Positions 46,639 through 56,069 of a stretch of DNA of 64,000 bases are shown one piece after another; position 1 is the stretch's first letter, and each line of letters begins with the position of its first letter. The notes beneath the pieces were generated by a model that did not search any database, had not been told where the DNA came from, and saw only the letters and a list, made by a program, of their open reading frames with translations. Where the stretch lies: NCBI GenBank assembly GCA_947564305.1, contig CANOBT010000012.1, positions 1 through 64,000 on the forward strand, given 5' to 3'. This DNA is from an uncultured Lachnospiraceae bacterium (GTDB lineage Bacteria; Bacillota_A; Clostridia; Lachnospirales; Lachnospiraceae). The position numbers were made by a program, and so were the translations under genes.

Positions 46639-47880
46639 TTATAATTTCCCGTAAATTTCTTTCGGCACGTATGCCTTTACGGATATCCCTTCCGGGACAT
46701 ATTCTTCTTCCAAAAGCTGACCGTTCTTGCGGATAAGCTGAATCTTTCCTGCATCTGCAAATGGAAAAATTCTTTCCACATAAATCTGTTCTTTTCGTAT
46801 AATTTCTAAAAGTCTTTCCTTTAATTCCTCCAACCCCTGCCCCGTCTTTGCCGAAGCAGGCAGCGTATAATCCGCTCTAAAATCCCTGAAATTTCTTTGC
46901 TCTGAAACCAAATCCTGTTTATTGAACAACGTAACTACCGGCTTGCCTTCCACACCAAGCTGGTGCAGAGTGTCATAGACCACATGCATCTGCGTATCCA
47001 TCTGAGGATTCGATGCATCTACTACATGAATAATGATGTCTGCATATTTTGCTTCTTCCAATGTACTTTTAAATGCCTCAATCAAATGGTGAGGAAGCTT
47101 TCGGATAAATCCAACCGTATCCGTAAGAAGAATCTGTTGTTTTCCTCCCAAGTCCAATGCCCGCGTGGTTGTATCCAATGTGGAAAATAACATCGCATCC
47201 TCTGGAATCCCTGCATTGGTCAGCGCATTCTCAATGCTGCTTTTTCCGGCTGAGGTATATCCCACCAGAGCTGCCACCTTCTTATGAGACTTTTTTCTCT
47301 GGGTGCGAATCAGCTCCCGGTGCTGTTCTACTTCCTTTAATTCTCTTTTTAAACGGCTGATTCTCTCTCGAATCAAGCGCCGGTCCATCTCCAGCTTTTT
47401 CTCTCCTGGACCTCTTGTCCCGATTCCACCACCCAGGCGGGAAAGAGAATTTCCCAGGCCGGTAAGCCGCACCGCACGATACCGCAGCTGAGCCAGCTCC
47501 ACCTGGATTTTTCCTTCACTGGAAACAGCATGAGCAGCAAAAATGTCCAATATCAGTAAGGTCCTGTCAATCACCTTACATTCCAATTCTCTTTGCAGGT
47601 TATTCAATTGGACCGCCGAAAGCTCATCATCACAGATAATACCGGCAGCTTCTTCCTCCCAAAGTAAATCCTTGAGTTCTTCTATTTTTCCTTTGCCTAT
47701 ATAAGTAACGGGATGCACAGCCTCCCGGCTCTGAATCAGCCGGCCGGTAACCACTGCGCCTGCAGTCTTCGCAAGCGCTTCCAGTTCATCCAGAGATTCT
47801 TCCGCCAGCTCATTGTCATACATCTGGATTCCCACCAGAATATATTGCTCTTCTTCCTTTTTTAAGTCATATAATTCCAT
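46639..47880 (-). CDS. hflX: GTPase HflX
   Basis: A 413-residue ribosome-splitting GTPase. The N-terminal domain has GKGKIEELKDL and the linker QLRYRAVRLTGLGNSLSRLG followed by GIGTRGPGEKKLE, both typical of HflX. G-domain motifs are GYTSAGKSS (G1), DTVGF (G3) and FNKQDL (G4). The ATG at 47880 has TTGGAGA upstream; 15 extra upstream codons were rejected. It lies 83 nt before the RND gene. Confidence 0.93.
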   Translation of the reverse strand: MELYDLKKEEEQYILVGIQMYDNELAEESLDELEALAKTAGAVVTGRLIQSREAVHPVTYIGKGKIEELKDLLWEEEAAGIICDDELSAVQLNNLQRELECKVIDRTLLILDIFAAHAVSSEGKIQVELAQLRYRAVRLTGLGNSLSRLGGGIGTRGPGEKKLEMDRRLIRERISRLKRELKEVEQHRELIRTQRKKSHKKVAALVGYTSAGKSSIENALTNAGIPEDAMLFSTLDTTTRALDLGGKQQILLTDTVGFIRKLPHHLIEAFKSTLEEAKYADIIIHVVDASNPQMDTQMHVVYDTLHQLGVEGKPVVTLFNKQDLVSEQRNFRDFRADYTLPASAKTGQGLEELKERLLEIIRKEQIYVERIFPFADAGKIQLIRKNGQLLEEEYVPEGISVKAYVPKEIYGKL

Positions 47881-47973
47881 AAAATTTCTCCAATAGCAAG
47901 CCTGTGCAGACAGAATATACTGCAATCACTTTAAGCGAACGCCACATCTGTTTTATATCCGTATATGGTCTGT

Positions 47974-48540
47974 CTACCGAAGCCGTATTACGAACACCGG
48001 AATCGGCGGATCGTTCTTCCGGTTATAATAACTGTTAACAATCACAAGCCATTTCTTTTCATCCAACTCTTTCAAAAAATGCAGCAGAGTATTTTTTTCT
48101 TCATATCCCGTATCACCGCCGCTGTAAATGCATAGATTCATCACACTGCCTGGCTTTAACATCTCTAACCCTTGACGAACCGCCTCTATGCTTGTCTCAG
48201 GTTTCGTCGCAATCTGGTGATTCCCGCCAGGCAGATAGCCGAAATTAAATACCATCACAGAAATCGGCTCATTGATATAGTCCTGCATATGTTCATGCCC
48301 GTCTTCAATCAAAACGGCGCGTTCCAAAAGACCGCCTTCTTCCAGTCTCTTCCGTGTATTCTCAAGCGCCTCTTTCTGAATATCGAAAGCATAAACCTTT
48401 CCTTTTTCTCCTGTCATACGGCATAAAAACTCCGTATCCCTTCCGTTGCCTGCCGTGGCGTCCACGCAGCAATCACTTTCCATAATATAATCCTGCAGGA
48501 AACGATGGCAGAATTCTGTAATCTGATATGACTTTTTCAT
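47974..48540 (-). CDS. mnmM: tRNA 5-aminomethyl-2-thiouridine methyltransferase MnmM
   Basis: A 188-residue SAM-dependent enzyme formerly called YtqB, which completes the mnm5s2U34 modification in Gram-positive bacteria. It has VDATAGNGRDTEFL (SAM motif I), VYAFDIQKEAL (motif II) and the family-specific MVFNFGYLPGGNH. The ATG at 48540 has AAAGGTGG ahead of it. It lies 93 nt upstream of hflX in the same direction. Confidence 0.88.
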   Translation of the reverse strand: MKKSYQITEFCHRFLQDYIMESDCCVDATAGNGRDTEFLCRMTGEKGKVYAFDIQKEALENTRKRLEEGGLLERAVLIEDGHEHMQDYINEPISVMVFNFGYLPGGNHQIATKPETSIEAVRQGLEMLKPGSVMNLCIYSGGDTGYEEKNTLLHFLKELDEKKWLVIVNSYYNRKNDPPIPVFVIRLR

Positions 48541-48625
48541 AAATATATTCCACCTTTCTGCAAAAAACAAAATATATTGCTTACAGGTTATTTCCTGCTT
48601 TTATGACAAATTTACAATCAATCCT

Positions 48626-49207
48626 TCATCGGGTAGATAAAAATTCAGCTTCCTTCTGTGCTTCTACATCATTCGGATATTCCATAATATATTCCGACAT
48701 TGCAGCCTTTGCACTGGCCCAATCCAATTTCTTCTCATAGCAAAACACACGATTTAATTTCATTTCCTGGATAACTACACTGTAATCCACCGTCTGTTCC
48801 TGCTTTGTATCCTTAGAGACTGCCATGCTCTCTGAAAGCCCCATTCCTTCCTCGTATGCAGAGAGCGCACTGTCATAGTCTTCCAGTTTCATCGAGCAGG
48901 CGCCTATCATATTATAAATTATCGGAGTTCTCACAGCTCCTGCATCCAATGCTTTCTGAAGGTTCATCCTTGCTGACTCGTAATCTTCCTGGGCATAATA
49001 AGCCATGCCAAGCCCACGATAAGCCTCGGATGCGTCCGCCCCTTCGTTTTCTGCCTCCTCGGCTGCCTGTTCAAAGACTGTAACCGCCTCTTCATACTTT
49101 TCCTGCTCCAGTAACTCCGTGCCATCCTTCACATCATTTTTACAAGCCGTCAAAAAACATACCACTGTGGTGAGCAGAAGCAGCCTTCCCATCTTTCTAT
49201 TCTTCAC
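48626..49207 (-). CDS. TPR-repeat lipoprotein
   Basis: A 193-residue protein. A GTG start at 49207 has AAGGAG eight nt upstream and gives a normal lipoprotein signal, with lipobox LTAC and lipidated C22. Three or four tetratricopeptide repeats follow (LLEQEKYEEAVTVFEQAAEE; AYRGLGMAYYAQEDYESARM; IYNMIGACSMKLEDYDSAL; KLDWASAKAAMSEYIMEYP). It should sit on the outer face of the membrane as a scaffold. The partner is unknown. Confidence 0.8.
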   Translation of the reverse strand: MKNRKMGRLLLLTTVVCFLTACKNDVKDGTELLEQEKYEEAVTVFEQAAEEAENEGADASEAYRGLGMAYYAQEDYESARMNLQKALDAGAVRTPIIYNMIGACSMKLEDYDSALSAYEEGMGLSESMAVSKDTKQEQTVDYSVVIQEMKLNRVFCYEKKLDWASAKAAMSEYIMEYPNDVEAQKEAEFLSTR

Positions 49208-49331
49208 TCTTGCAACTCCTTGTATCATTCTATATTAAAAGTTCAATAATTTCTGCCAGTAAATTTTGCAAATATTTATAATTAGTAATCTATTTCTTTG
49301 ATTAATGATTGCCAGGCACCCATTGCCGTCT

Positions 49332-51203
49332 TTAGCCGGGGTACTTCAATACCCAAATAGAATTCAAAAGGGTTATCAATAGAACTGCCATATCAGCTAT
49401 CATCGCATTCTTCATGGACACGAGTCCCAGAAATGCAAGTATCAAAACAAACATTTTTATGAAAACAGCAAAATAGAAGTTCTGCCTCACTACACGAACG
49501 GTTCCCCTGGATATCTTGACAGCATTTATAATTCTGGACGGCTCATCTTCCATCAATATAATATCCGCTGCTTCCAAGGCTGCATCTGAACCCAGACCTC
49601 CCATGGCAATTCCCACATCTGCACGGACAAGAGCCGGGGCATCATTAATTCCATCACCTACAAACGCCAGCTTTTCTGATTCAAACTGGCTGTTCATGAA
49701 TTCACCCATCTGCGCTGCCTTGTCCTGGGGCATTAAGTTGGCATAGACGAATTCAATACCAAGCTCTTTCGCCACTTCTCTTGCCGCAGATTCATTATCT
49801 CCGGTAAATATCATAGATTCCAAATGATGCCTGCGCAGCCAGTCAATGGTATACTCTGCATCCTCCCGAATCCTGTCGGCAATCAAGACATACCCTGCAT
49901 ATCTTCCTTCATATACTACATGAACTGCCGTTCCGGCATCAGGCACGCGCGGGTAATTTATACCTAGTTTTTCCATCAATCTGGAATTCCCTACATATGC
50001 CCTTCTTCCATCCACCACAGCTTCGATTCCGAGTCCTGGGTGCTCTTTAACTCCCACAACCCTCGACATATAAATTCCTTTTCCATAGGCATCTCGCAAA
50101 GACAATGCAATGGGATGCTTAGAATAGATTTCTGCATATGCCGCAATCTCCAGCAAACGCGCTACAGAGGTTCCTCTGGGACAGATTTCTTTAACGCCAA
50201 ATACACCTTCTGTCAATGTGCCTGTCTTGTCAAAAATAAAGGTCTCTGTCCGGGACAGCATTTCCAAATCGCTGCCCTTCTTGATTAAAATCCCCTGCCT
50301 GGAAGCAGCTCCAATCCCGCCCAGCAGTGCAAGGGATACCGACACGATCAATCCACAGGGACAGGCCGCCACGAGAAAAATCAAGCCACGGTACATCCAC
50401 ACCTCCGGATTTTGATCCGGAAATATCTGAACAGCAAAAAATATAATCAGAATTCCCAACAGAGTCACAATAGGACTATAAAATCCAATAAATCTGTCTA
50501 CAAAATTCTCGGATGCGCTTTTATTTTCTGCCGCTGCCTCCACCATGCTAAGCACCTGATACGCCGTTGATTCCTCGTATGCTTTTGTCACACGTGCCTC
50601 CACGACACCTCCCTGGTTCACGCTCCCGCTGTATATCTTATCTCCCATACGTACACCTCGGGGACGGAACTCGCCGGTCAAAGCTTTTTCATCAATGGTG
50701 CTGAACCCGCTCGTTACAACAGCATCCACCGGAATCTTCTCACCCGGGCGGATTACAATTGTCTCTCCTGGTTTTAACTCTTCTGGTTTTACCTGCTCAT
50801 CTCCTATTGGCAGCTTTCTGTTCGCAAAAGCAGGACGAATATCCATAAACTTGATAACAGAACGCTTTGTATGATTTAATAAGAGTGTCTCTATCAGCTT
50901 TCCAATATGGAAAAAGAGCATCACCCCTACCGCTTCTCTATATCTGCCTGCATAGAATGCCCCGCCCGTGGCAATCAGCATGAGAAGATTTTCATCAAAA
51001 AATTTCCAATGTACTATATTTTTTAAATACTGCCAACAGGCATCTACCGCAAATATCACATATGCCAGTAAAAACAATACCAATTCTGTCTCTTCCGTTA
51101 CAGGAAGATTCCAATACCCATATTTTGACGCTGCTAAAATGCCAAGATATAGCACGGCTCCTACTGCAAGCTCGATGAACTTTATCTTTACTTCCTTAGT
51201 CAT
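49332..51203 (-). CDS. Heavy-metal P1B-type ATPase without N-terminal metal domain
   Basis: A 623-residue pump of the Zn/Cd/Co-exporting group. It has the membrane CPC motif AACPCGL, the TGE of the actuator domain (KALTGEFRP), the phosphorylation site DKTGT, GDG and NDAPAL. It lacks an HMA or His-rich N-terminus, unlike the neighbour at 51869-54442. The ATG at 51203 is preferred; an upstream TTG-started frame reaches 51275. It follows the ArsR gene by about 100 nt, so it is probably under that sensor. Confidence 0.9.
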   Translation of the reverse strand: MTKEVKIKFIELAVGAVLYLGILAASKYGYWNLPVTEETELVLFLLAYVIFAVDACWQYLKNIVHWKFFDENLLMLIATGGAFYAGRYREAVGVMLFFHIGKLIETLLLNHTKRSVIKFMDIRPAFANRKLPIGDEQVKPEELKPGETIVIRPGEKIPVDAVVTSGFSTIDEKALTGEFRPRGVRMGDKIYSGSVNQGGVVEARVTKAYEESTAYQVLSMVEAAAENKSASENFVDRFIGFYSPIVTLLGILIIFFAVQIFPDQNPEVWMYRGLIFLVAACPCGLIVSVSLALLGGIGAASRQGILIKKGSDLEMLSRTETFIFDKTGTLTEGVFGVKEICPRGTSVARLLEIAAYAEIYSKHPIALSLRDAYGKGIYMSRVVGVKEHPGLGIEAVVDGRRAYVGNSRLMEKLGINYPRVPDAGTAVHVVYEGRYAGYVLIADRIREDAEYTIDWLRRHHLESMIFTGDNESAAREVAKELGIEFVYANLMPQDKAAQMGEFMNSQFESEKLAFVGDGINDAPALVRADVGIAMGGLGSDAALEAADIILMEDEPSRIINAVKISRGTVRVVRQNFYFAVFIKMFVLILAFLGLVSMKNAMIADMAVLLITLLNSIWVLKYPG

Positions 51204-51305
51204 CTCCGCTACCTCTTGCTGCTTAGAAACTGTCGGAAAATCATGCGGTCTTCCGCATATCTGCCGCCTGCGCAATGTTCAGGCAGCTTTTCCCACAGTT
51301 TCTTA

Positions 51306-51665
51306 TTATTCCCGGATATGCTCCAGCCCCTGGTTGATAATAGTCTTTATATGTCCATCCGCCAGAGAATAGAACACTGTTTTACCCTCCCGGCGGTTGG
51401 TGACTAACTTCATCTGTTTTAATACTCGGAGCTGATGAGAAATGGCAGACTGCGTCATTTCTAAAGTCTGTGCCAGGTCGCAGACGCACATCTCACTCTG
51501 GAACAGTATACACAAAATCCGAATCCTTGTGGAATCTCCGAACACCTTAAAAAAATCCGCCAGATCCTGCAGTTCCTCTATGACAGGTAAATGTTCCTGT
51601 ACATCCTTTACAAGCTCATCATGGACATGTACAAAATCACAGTGTTCTACTTCTATTTTTTCCAT
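51306..51665 (-). CDS. ArsR/SmtB-family metal sensor (CadC/SmtB type)
   Basis: A 119-residue winged-HTH repressor. The alpha-3N-like metal box is SEMCVCDLAQ, and the alpha-5 site reads D-x-H-x10-H-x2-E (in DGHIKTIINQGLEHIRE), the zinc-site spacing of SmtB/CzrA. The recognition helix is MTQSAISHQLRVLK. It probably represses both P1B ATPase genes until Zn2+ or a similar ion binds. Its leader contains a GAACAGTTAT sequence shared with the operator at 54466-54489. Confidence 0.93.
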   Translation of the reverse strand: MEKIEVEHCDFVHVHDELVKDVQEHLPVIEELQDLADFFKVFGDSTRIRILCILFQSEMCVCDLAQTLEMTQSAISHQLRVLKQMKLVTNRREGKTVFYSLADGHIKTIINQGLEHIRE

Positions 51666-51717
51666 ATATAACTGTTCTCCTTACTATTTTCTCACAGGAC
51701 CTTAATTTTCCAGATTT

Positions 51718-51746
51718 ATTATACGTGAAATCCATAGATGGGTCAA
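51718..51746 (-). promoter_or_regulatory. Promoter of the ArsR-ATPase unit
   Basis: TTGACC (51741-51746), 17-nt spacer, TATAAT (51718-51723) on the minus strand, about 50 nt before the ArsR start. Confidence 0.7.
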
Positions 51747-51789
51747 GAAGGGCATCGGTTAAAATAAAATAAAAACCGTAGTCATCGAA

Positions 51790-51834
51790 AATAACAAAAC
51801 GCACCGCAAAATTGAAGAATCACTGCGGTGCGTT
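51790..51834 (-). terminator. Terminator of the His-rich P1B ATPase gene
   Basis: AACGCACCGCA and TGCGGTGCGTT form an 11-bp stem; the minus-strand RNA continues TTTTGTTATTTTC. It lies 35 nt after the gene stop at 51869. Confidence 0.85.
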
Positions 51835-51868
51835 CTGTCGGCCTTTATTTTGCCTTCGAGCTTCTTAC

Positions 51869-54442
51869 TTATATTTTTTTATATAAAATCCGAATTGAGT
51901 TAAGAATGCAGAGCATGGCAACGCCGGTATCTGCAAAAACTGCCATCCACATATTAGCAAGACCTGCCAAACCGAGCACCATGACTGCTGCTTTGATTAC
52001 CAGTGCAAATATGACGTTTTGCTTTGCAATTCCTCCGGTAGCCCGGGCAATAAGTAATGCCTGCGGAATGGCGCTCATAGCTGAATTCATAAATACTACA
52101 TCCGCCGCTTCAATGGCTGCATCCGCTCCGCTTCCCATTGCGGCTCCTACGTCCGCACCGGCCAGCACCGGAGCATCGTTGATTCCATCCCCTACAAACA
52201 TAACGCCGCCATGGGCGCTGCGGATTTGAACAAGTTCCTGAAGTTTCTGCTCCGGAAGCAATTTTGCATGAACCTCATCAATTCCCGTCTCCTTTGCAAC
52301 TGCCTGGGCACTCTCCAAAGCATCCCCTGTGAGCATCGCAGTGACTACTCCCTGGTGCTTCATAGCTGAAACTGCTTCTTTAGCGTCTTCCTTCACTGTA
52401 TCTGCAATCACCAGACAGCCGGCATAGTTTCCATTGACTGCAAGGAGCACTTCTGTCCCATAATTTCCTGTCGGGCACGCCTTCAAATCCACGCCGGCAT
52501 CCGCAAGAAGCGTACGGTTGCCGCAGAGTAATGTTCCCTCTTCTGTTGCAGCTTCCACGCCCTTTCCGGCAATCTCTTTTACCGAATCCGGACGTTCAAA
52601 TGGAATGCCTCTCTCTTCAGCCGCTGTCACAATACTGACCGCAATCGGATGCGTTGAATTGCTCTCACACGCCCCTGCCATAGTCAGCACTTCATTTTCT
52701 GAAAAACCTTGAGCCGGAACTATTTTTTGAAGTACAAAATTACCCTCTGTAATGGTTCCTGTCTTATCCATAACTACCGCTTTTACATCCTGCAAAGCCT
52801 CAATCGCCACACCGCCCTTGAACAAAATACCAAGCTTTGAGCCAGCCCCGATTCCTGAGAAAAACGCCAACGGTACGCTCAATACCAATGCGCATGGGCA
52901 GCTGATTACAAGAAATGTCAGCGCCGTATAGATCCAATACTGCCAGTCACCTGTAAACAGGGACGGAATGATGGCTGTCGCCGCTGCCAAAGCCACAACG
53001 ACCGGTGTGTACACTCTGGAAAAACGTGTAATAAAACGGTCAATCTTCGGCTTGCTTGCGGCTGCATTTTCCACAGAATCCAGAATCTTGGTCACCATGG
53101 AATCCTCCAGAGCTTTTTCTACCTGGATTTTCAAGAGACCGGATGTATTCACACAGCCGGAAATAACGCTGTCGCCAATCCCTGCTGCCACAGGAACCGG
53201 TTCCCCCGTCACTGGAGAGGTATCGATACGGCTCTGTCCTTCTGTAATCAATCCGTCCAGCGGAATCCGATCGCCAGGTCGCACAAGCAGGATATCACCA
53301 GGTCTGGCCTGTTCTGCCGGAACGACCTGCACCTCTCCATCCTGTACCAGATTGACTACTTCCGGGCGCATATCAACCGCATCCATAATCTGACTTCTGC
53401 TGCGTGCAACCGCAATGTCTTCAAACAGTTCTCCAATACGGTAGAACAACATGACGCCGACCGCTTCGGTAAAATCTTGTATCGCAAATGCCCCCAATGT
53501 TGCGATACTCATCAAAAAGTTTTCGTCAAACACATGGCCCTTTGTGAGATTTTTTCCTGCCGTGAACAGGACATGTCTTCCCAGTACAAGATATGCGGCA
53601 ATCAGAATCACCGCGGATACCGGTTCTGAATAACGCTCCGCTACGATTCCTGACGCCATGAGCACTGCGCCGATTCCCAGCTCCCAGATATCCTTGCGGT
53701 TCTCATGCGCTTTTTCTTTCTCCGCTGCTTTACGCTCTGATGTGACCTGTCTGGATTCCTGCTTTGTCACTGTGACGCCGTCTTCAATCGAAGAACAGAT
53801 TTCCTGAAATACAGGCAGAAGCTCCTCATCTGTATTGGTCACAATCTGCAGCTGCTTTGTTGCGTAAATCAGGTTTGCGAAATCTACTTGAGGCAAGTCC
53901 TGGATTTTACGTTCCATCTTCGCCGCACAGTTGGCGCAGCCAAGATTTTCAATGATATATATCTGCTTTTTCACATTGTCGAATGCATGGTTCACGGGAC
54001 GAGACTCCACTGGTTCGTGGTGATGGCCTTCATGGTCGTGGTCATGGCCGCAGCCGCAATCGCAGCTGTCGCCATGGTGGTGATGTTCATGGCCGTGGTC
54101 GTGATGATCGTGGCCGCAGTCACAGCTGTCGCCATGGTGGTGGTGATGCTCATGGCTGTGGTCACAGCCGCCGGGGGCATCATGATGATGATGCTCTTCA
54201 TGGCTGTGCTCCTCATGGCTAGGGTGATGATGATCTTCGTGTGCGTGGTCGTGCTCCTCATGAGTATGGTCATGACCGCAATCGCAGGCTGCGTCATGAT
54301 GGTGATGCTCTCCATGGCTGTGGTCGTGGCCGCAAGGGTCGTCGTGGTGATGATGACCTTCGTGGTGATGCTCTTCATGGCTATGATGATGTTTCCTGTC
54401 ATTCTCTAAAATTCCATCATTATGAATTACTAATTCTCCCAT
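51869..54442 (-). CDS. Zn/Cd-type P1B ATPase with His-rich N-terminus and HMA domain
   Basis: An 857-residue metal exporter. Residues about 16-150 are a His/Asp/Glu/Cys-rich stretch with many HHHH, CGHDH and DCGCGHDH units, likely to bind many metal ions. An HMA domain follows with NLGCANCAAKMERKI (GxxCxxC). The pump core has SPVTGEPVP, SCPCALVLS, DKTGTITEG and GDGINDAPVL. The ATG at 54442 has GGAGGG ahead of it; nine extra codons upstream lack an RBS. Its promoter overlaps a SmtB-like operator. Confidence 0.93.
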   Translation of the reverse strand: MGELVIHNDGILENDRKHHHSHEEHHHEGHHHHDDPCGHDHSHGEHHHHDAACDCGHDHTHEEHDHAHEDHHHPSHEEHSHEEHHHHDAPGGCDHSHEHHHHHGDSCDCGHDHHDHGHEHHHHGDSCDCGCGHDHDHEGHHHEPVESRPVNHAFDNVKKQIYIIENLGCANCAAKMERKIQDLPQVDFANLIYATKQLQIVTNTDEELLPVFQEICSSIEDGVTVTKQESRQVTSERKAAEKEKAHENRKDIWELGIGAVLMASGIVAERYSEPVSAVILIAAYLVLGRHVLFTAGKNLTKGHVFDENFLMSIATLGAFAIQDFTEAVGVMLFYRIGELFEDIAVARSRSQIMDAVDMRPEVVNLVQDGEVQVVPAEQARPGDILLVRPGDRIPLDGLITEGQSRIDTSPVTGEPVPVAAGIGDSVISGCVNTSGLLKIQVEKALEDSMVTKILDSVENAAASKPKIDRFITRFSRVYTPVVVALAAATAIIPSLFTGDWQYWIYTALTFLVISCPCALVLSVPLAFFSGIGAGSKLGILFKGGVAIEALQDVKAVVMDKTGTITEGNFVLQKIVPAQGFSENEVLTMAGACESNSTHPIAVSIVTAAEERGIPFERPDSVKEIAGKGVEAATEEGTLLCGNRTLLADAGVDLKACPTGNYGTEVLLAVNGNYAGCLVIADTVKEDAKEAVSAMKHQGVVTAMLTGDALESAQAVAKETGIDEVHAKLLPEQKLQELVQIRSAHGGVMFVGDGINDAPVLAGADVGAAMGSGADAAIEAADVVFMNSAMSAIPQALLIARATGGIAKQNVIFALVIKAAVMVLGLAGLANMWMAVFADTGVAMLCILNSIRILYKKI
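53990..54400 (-). repeat. Low-complexity His-codon repeat region
   Basis: Irregular tandem CAT/CAC-rich repeats inside the ATPase N-terminus, with recurring segments such as GGCGACAGCTGTGACTG and its variants on the coding strand. Repeat number is likely to vary by slippage. Confidence 0.75.
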
Positions 54443-54465
54443 AATCTCCCTCCAGAATATACAAA

Positions 54466-54489
54466 ACATATGAATAACTGTTCATATGT
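54466..54489. promoter_or_regulatory. SmtB/CzrA-like operator
   Basis: A 12-12 imperfect inverted repeat, on the minus strand ACATATGAACAG followed by TTATTCATATGT. The core ATGAACAGTTATTCAT matches the known type of site bound by SmtB/CzrA-family sensors. It covers the predicted start site of the His-rich ATPase gene. Confidence 0.8.
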
Positions 54490-54491
54490 TC

Positions 54492-54520
54492 ATATAACCA
54501 CAATATGAGAGATTTGTCAA
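54492..54520 (-). promoter_or_regulatory. Promoter of the His-rich P1B ATPase gene
   Basis: TTGACA (54515-54520), 17-nt spacer, TTATAT (54492-54497) on the minus strand, directly upstream of the operator. Confidence 0.75.
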
Positions 54521-54550
54521 TAGGTAATGGTGAAAAATCGAATAAAAACA

Positions 54551-55741
54551 TTATAACTTATCAATCCGATAATATCCTCTTGCATGTTTTTTTCCATCCT
54601 TTACAGAGACGGTTTTGATTTCCACTTCTTCGCCGCATACCGTAAGTTCCAGTCTTGTCCCTTCTTTCCATTCTCTGGGCTGCATTGATTCACCTGGAAG
54701 CAAATCTGTCGGACGGACGCTGCCGTCATTTATATACACATTCTTATGCTCCGCATCCCATTCCACACAGCCTTCCGGATGATTCATAGACAGGTGAGTA
54801 TGGCCTGACAGAAAAATAATTTGTCTGTGGCGGTCTATGATTTCCTGAAGCTGCTTATCCCGGTTTAAATATGGATTATTTTTTCCCACTTCCCGCTTAG
54901 GGTTATGATGAAGCAGCGGTGCATGGCAAAGGATCAGATGCCAACAGACATCCTGAGCCACACTCAGATGCTGATCTAACCAGGATAGCTGCCTGCCCTC
55001 CTCAAATAAAAACCGGCGGCAGTCGGTTACCGCCTGCAGTCCGATGATTTCCACTGTTCCCATTCGGAATGCATAGGCGCCGTCCGGACCCCGGATAATT
55101 TCTGTACTGCTTTCATTACCAACAGAGCATATGGCTTCCATTCTGCCAAAAATCCACTTCTGTAATCCAAGATAATCACTTTGCCCATAGCAGTCTTTGT
55201 CCTTCGCAGGTTTTACCGGCATATCATGATTACCTGCCACATGAAATACTTTTACAGCAGAAACGACTTCCTCGAGACATTCTTTTAATAAATCGTACTG
55301 CCCGCTGGTCCCGTCATTGGTCATATCACCAGCAATCAGAAGCGCGTCCGCGTCTTCGACTCCTGAAAATGCGCGCCTGACCAATCCTGTTTTTGCTGAC
55401 AAATGCAGGTCGCTCATCACGGAAAAGCGTTTTCCGTCCCCTATCGGAAATGTTCTCTGGCTGTCCGGTATGGGAAACAATTTCTCCTCGCAGCACGTCA
55501 AATCATCTGAAACCGCCCGTACATGGATATACGATGCCTCAGGAGGAACAGCCCGTCCTCCCTGAAAATGAAAGATACCTTTTCCGCATGCATCAACTGG
55601 GATACAGGCAAATGCTGTCCAGTCTTTCAGGGCGCCGTTTTTATCTGCCCAGGAAAGCATGGCTGCCGCGCAGCCGGATGCATGGAGCTTGTAGACGCCG
55701 TCGGCAAGATGCGGATGGGAGAAGCAGATTTTTAAGTTCAT
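54551..55741 (-). CDS. Calcineurin-like metallophosphoesterase
   Basis: A 396-residue protein with an N-terminal beta-rich domain (residues 1 to about 100) and a metallophosphoesterase domain. The five motifs are MSDLHLSA, LLIAGDMTND, VAGNHDM, LILCHAPLLHHN and SGHTHLSMN, which bind two metal ions. A short C-terminal domain ends near the stop. The ATG at 55741 has GAGG upstream and fits MNLKICFSHPHL; a longer frame was rejected. It has no signal peptide. Substrate unknown. Confidence 0.88.
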   Translation of the reverse strand: MNLKICFSHPHLADGVYKLHASGCAAAMLSWADKNGALKDWTAFACIPVDACGKGIFHFQGGRAVPPEASYIHVRAVSDDLTCCEEKLFPIPDSQRTFPIGDGKRFSVMSDLHLSAKTGLVRRAFSGVEDADALLIAGDMTNDGTSGQYDLLKECLEEVVSAVKVFHVAGNHDMPVKPAKDKDCYGQSDYLGLQKWIFGRMEAICSVGNESSTEIIRGPDGAYAFRMGTVEIIGLQAVTDCRRFLFEEGRQLSWLDQHLSVAQDVCWHLILCHAPLLHHNPKREVGKNNPYLNRDKQLQEIIDRHRQIIFLSGHTHLSMNHPEGCVEWDAEHKNVYINDGSVRPTDLLPGESMQPREWKEGTRLELTVCGEEVEIKTVSVKDGKKHARGYYRIDKL

Positions 55742-55823
55742 TTGGGATACCTCGTCTTTTATAAGAATTTTTAGGATGCTTCTACGGAATAGTCCATCTT
55801 TATTGGAACTTATTTCTGTCTTT

Positions 55824-55852
55824 ACTATAATAGATATTTTCGGGAAATTCAA
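55824..55852 (-). promoter_or_regulatory. Promoter of the metallophosphoesterase gene
   Basis: TTGAAT (55847-55852), 17-nt spacer, TATAGT (55824-55829) on the minus strand. Confidence 0.55.
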
Positions 55853-55912
55853 CTATTGTATGGAACATGATTGGTTTTCAAAAAAGGAATTGCCGATTGC
55901 CGAGAAATCAGC

Positions 55913-55941
55913 TTGAACATTCATTTGCATATATGTTAAAA
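55913..55941 (+). promoter_or_regulatory. Putative promoter of the Rpn-type pseudogene
   Basis: TTGAAC (55913-55918), 17-nt spacer, TTAAAA (55936-55941). It would give a leader of about 190 nt that carries the hairpins at 56017-56106. Confidence 0.45.
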
Positions 55942-56069
55942 TAAGAAAAAGCATATTTTCTTGAGTTTCTTGATAACGAAACCTCCAATTCCGCTGTCTC
56001 TATGTAAATCTATGCAAGGAGAATCTGTCTCCTGCCGTTTCAGAAAATTCATGCTTTGTTTCCCATAAG

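Noticed and set aside
53888..54409. Long plus-strand reading frames opposite the His-rich region
   Set aside because: They are products of CAT/CAC repeats read on the opposite strand as Met/Val/Ala runs and have no RBS.
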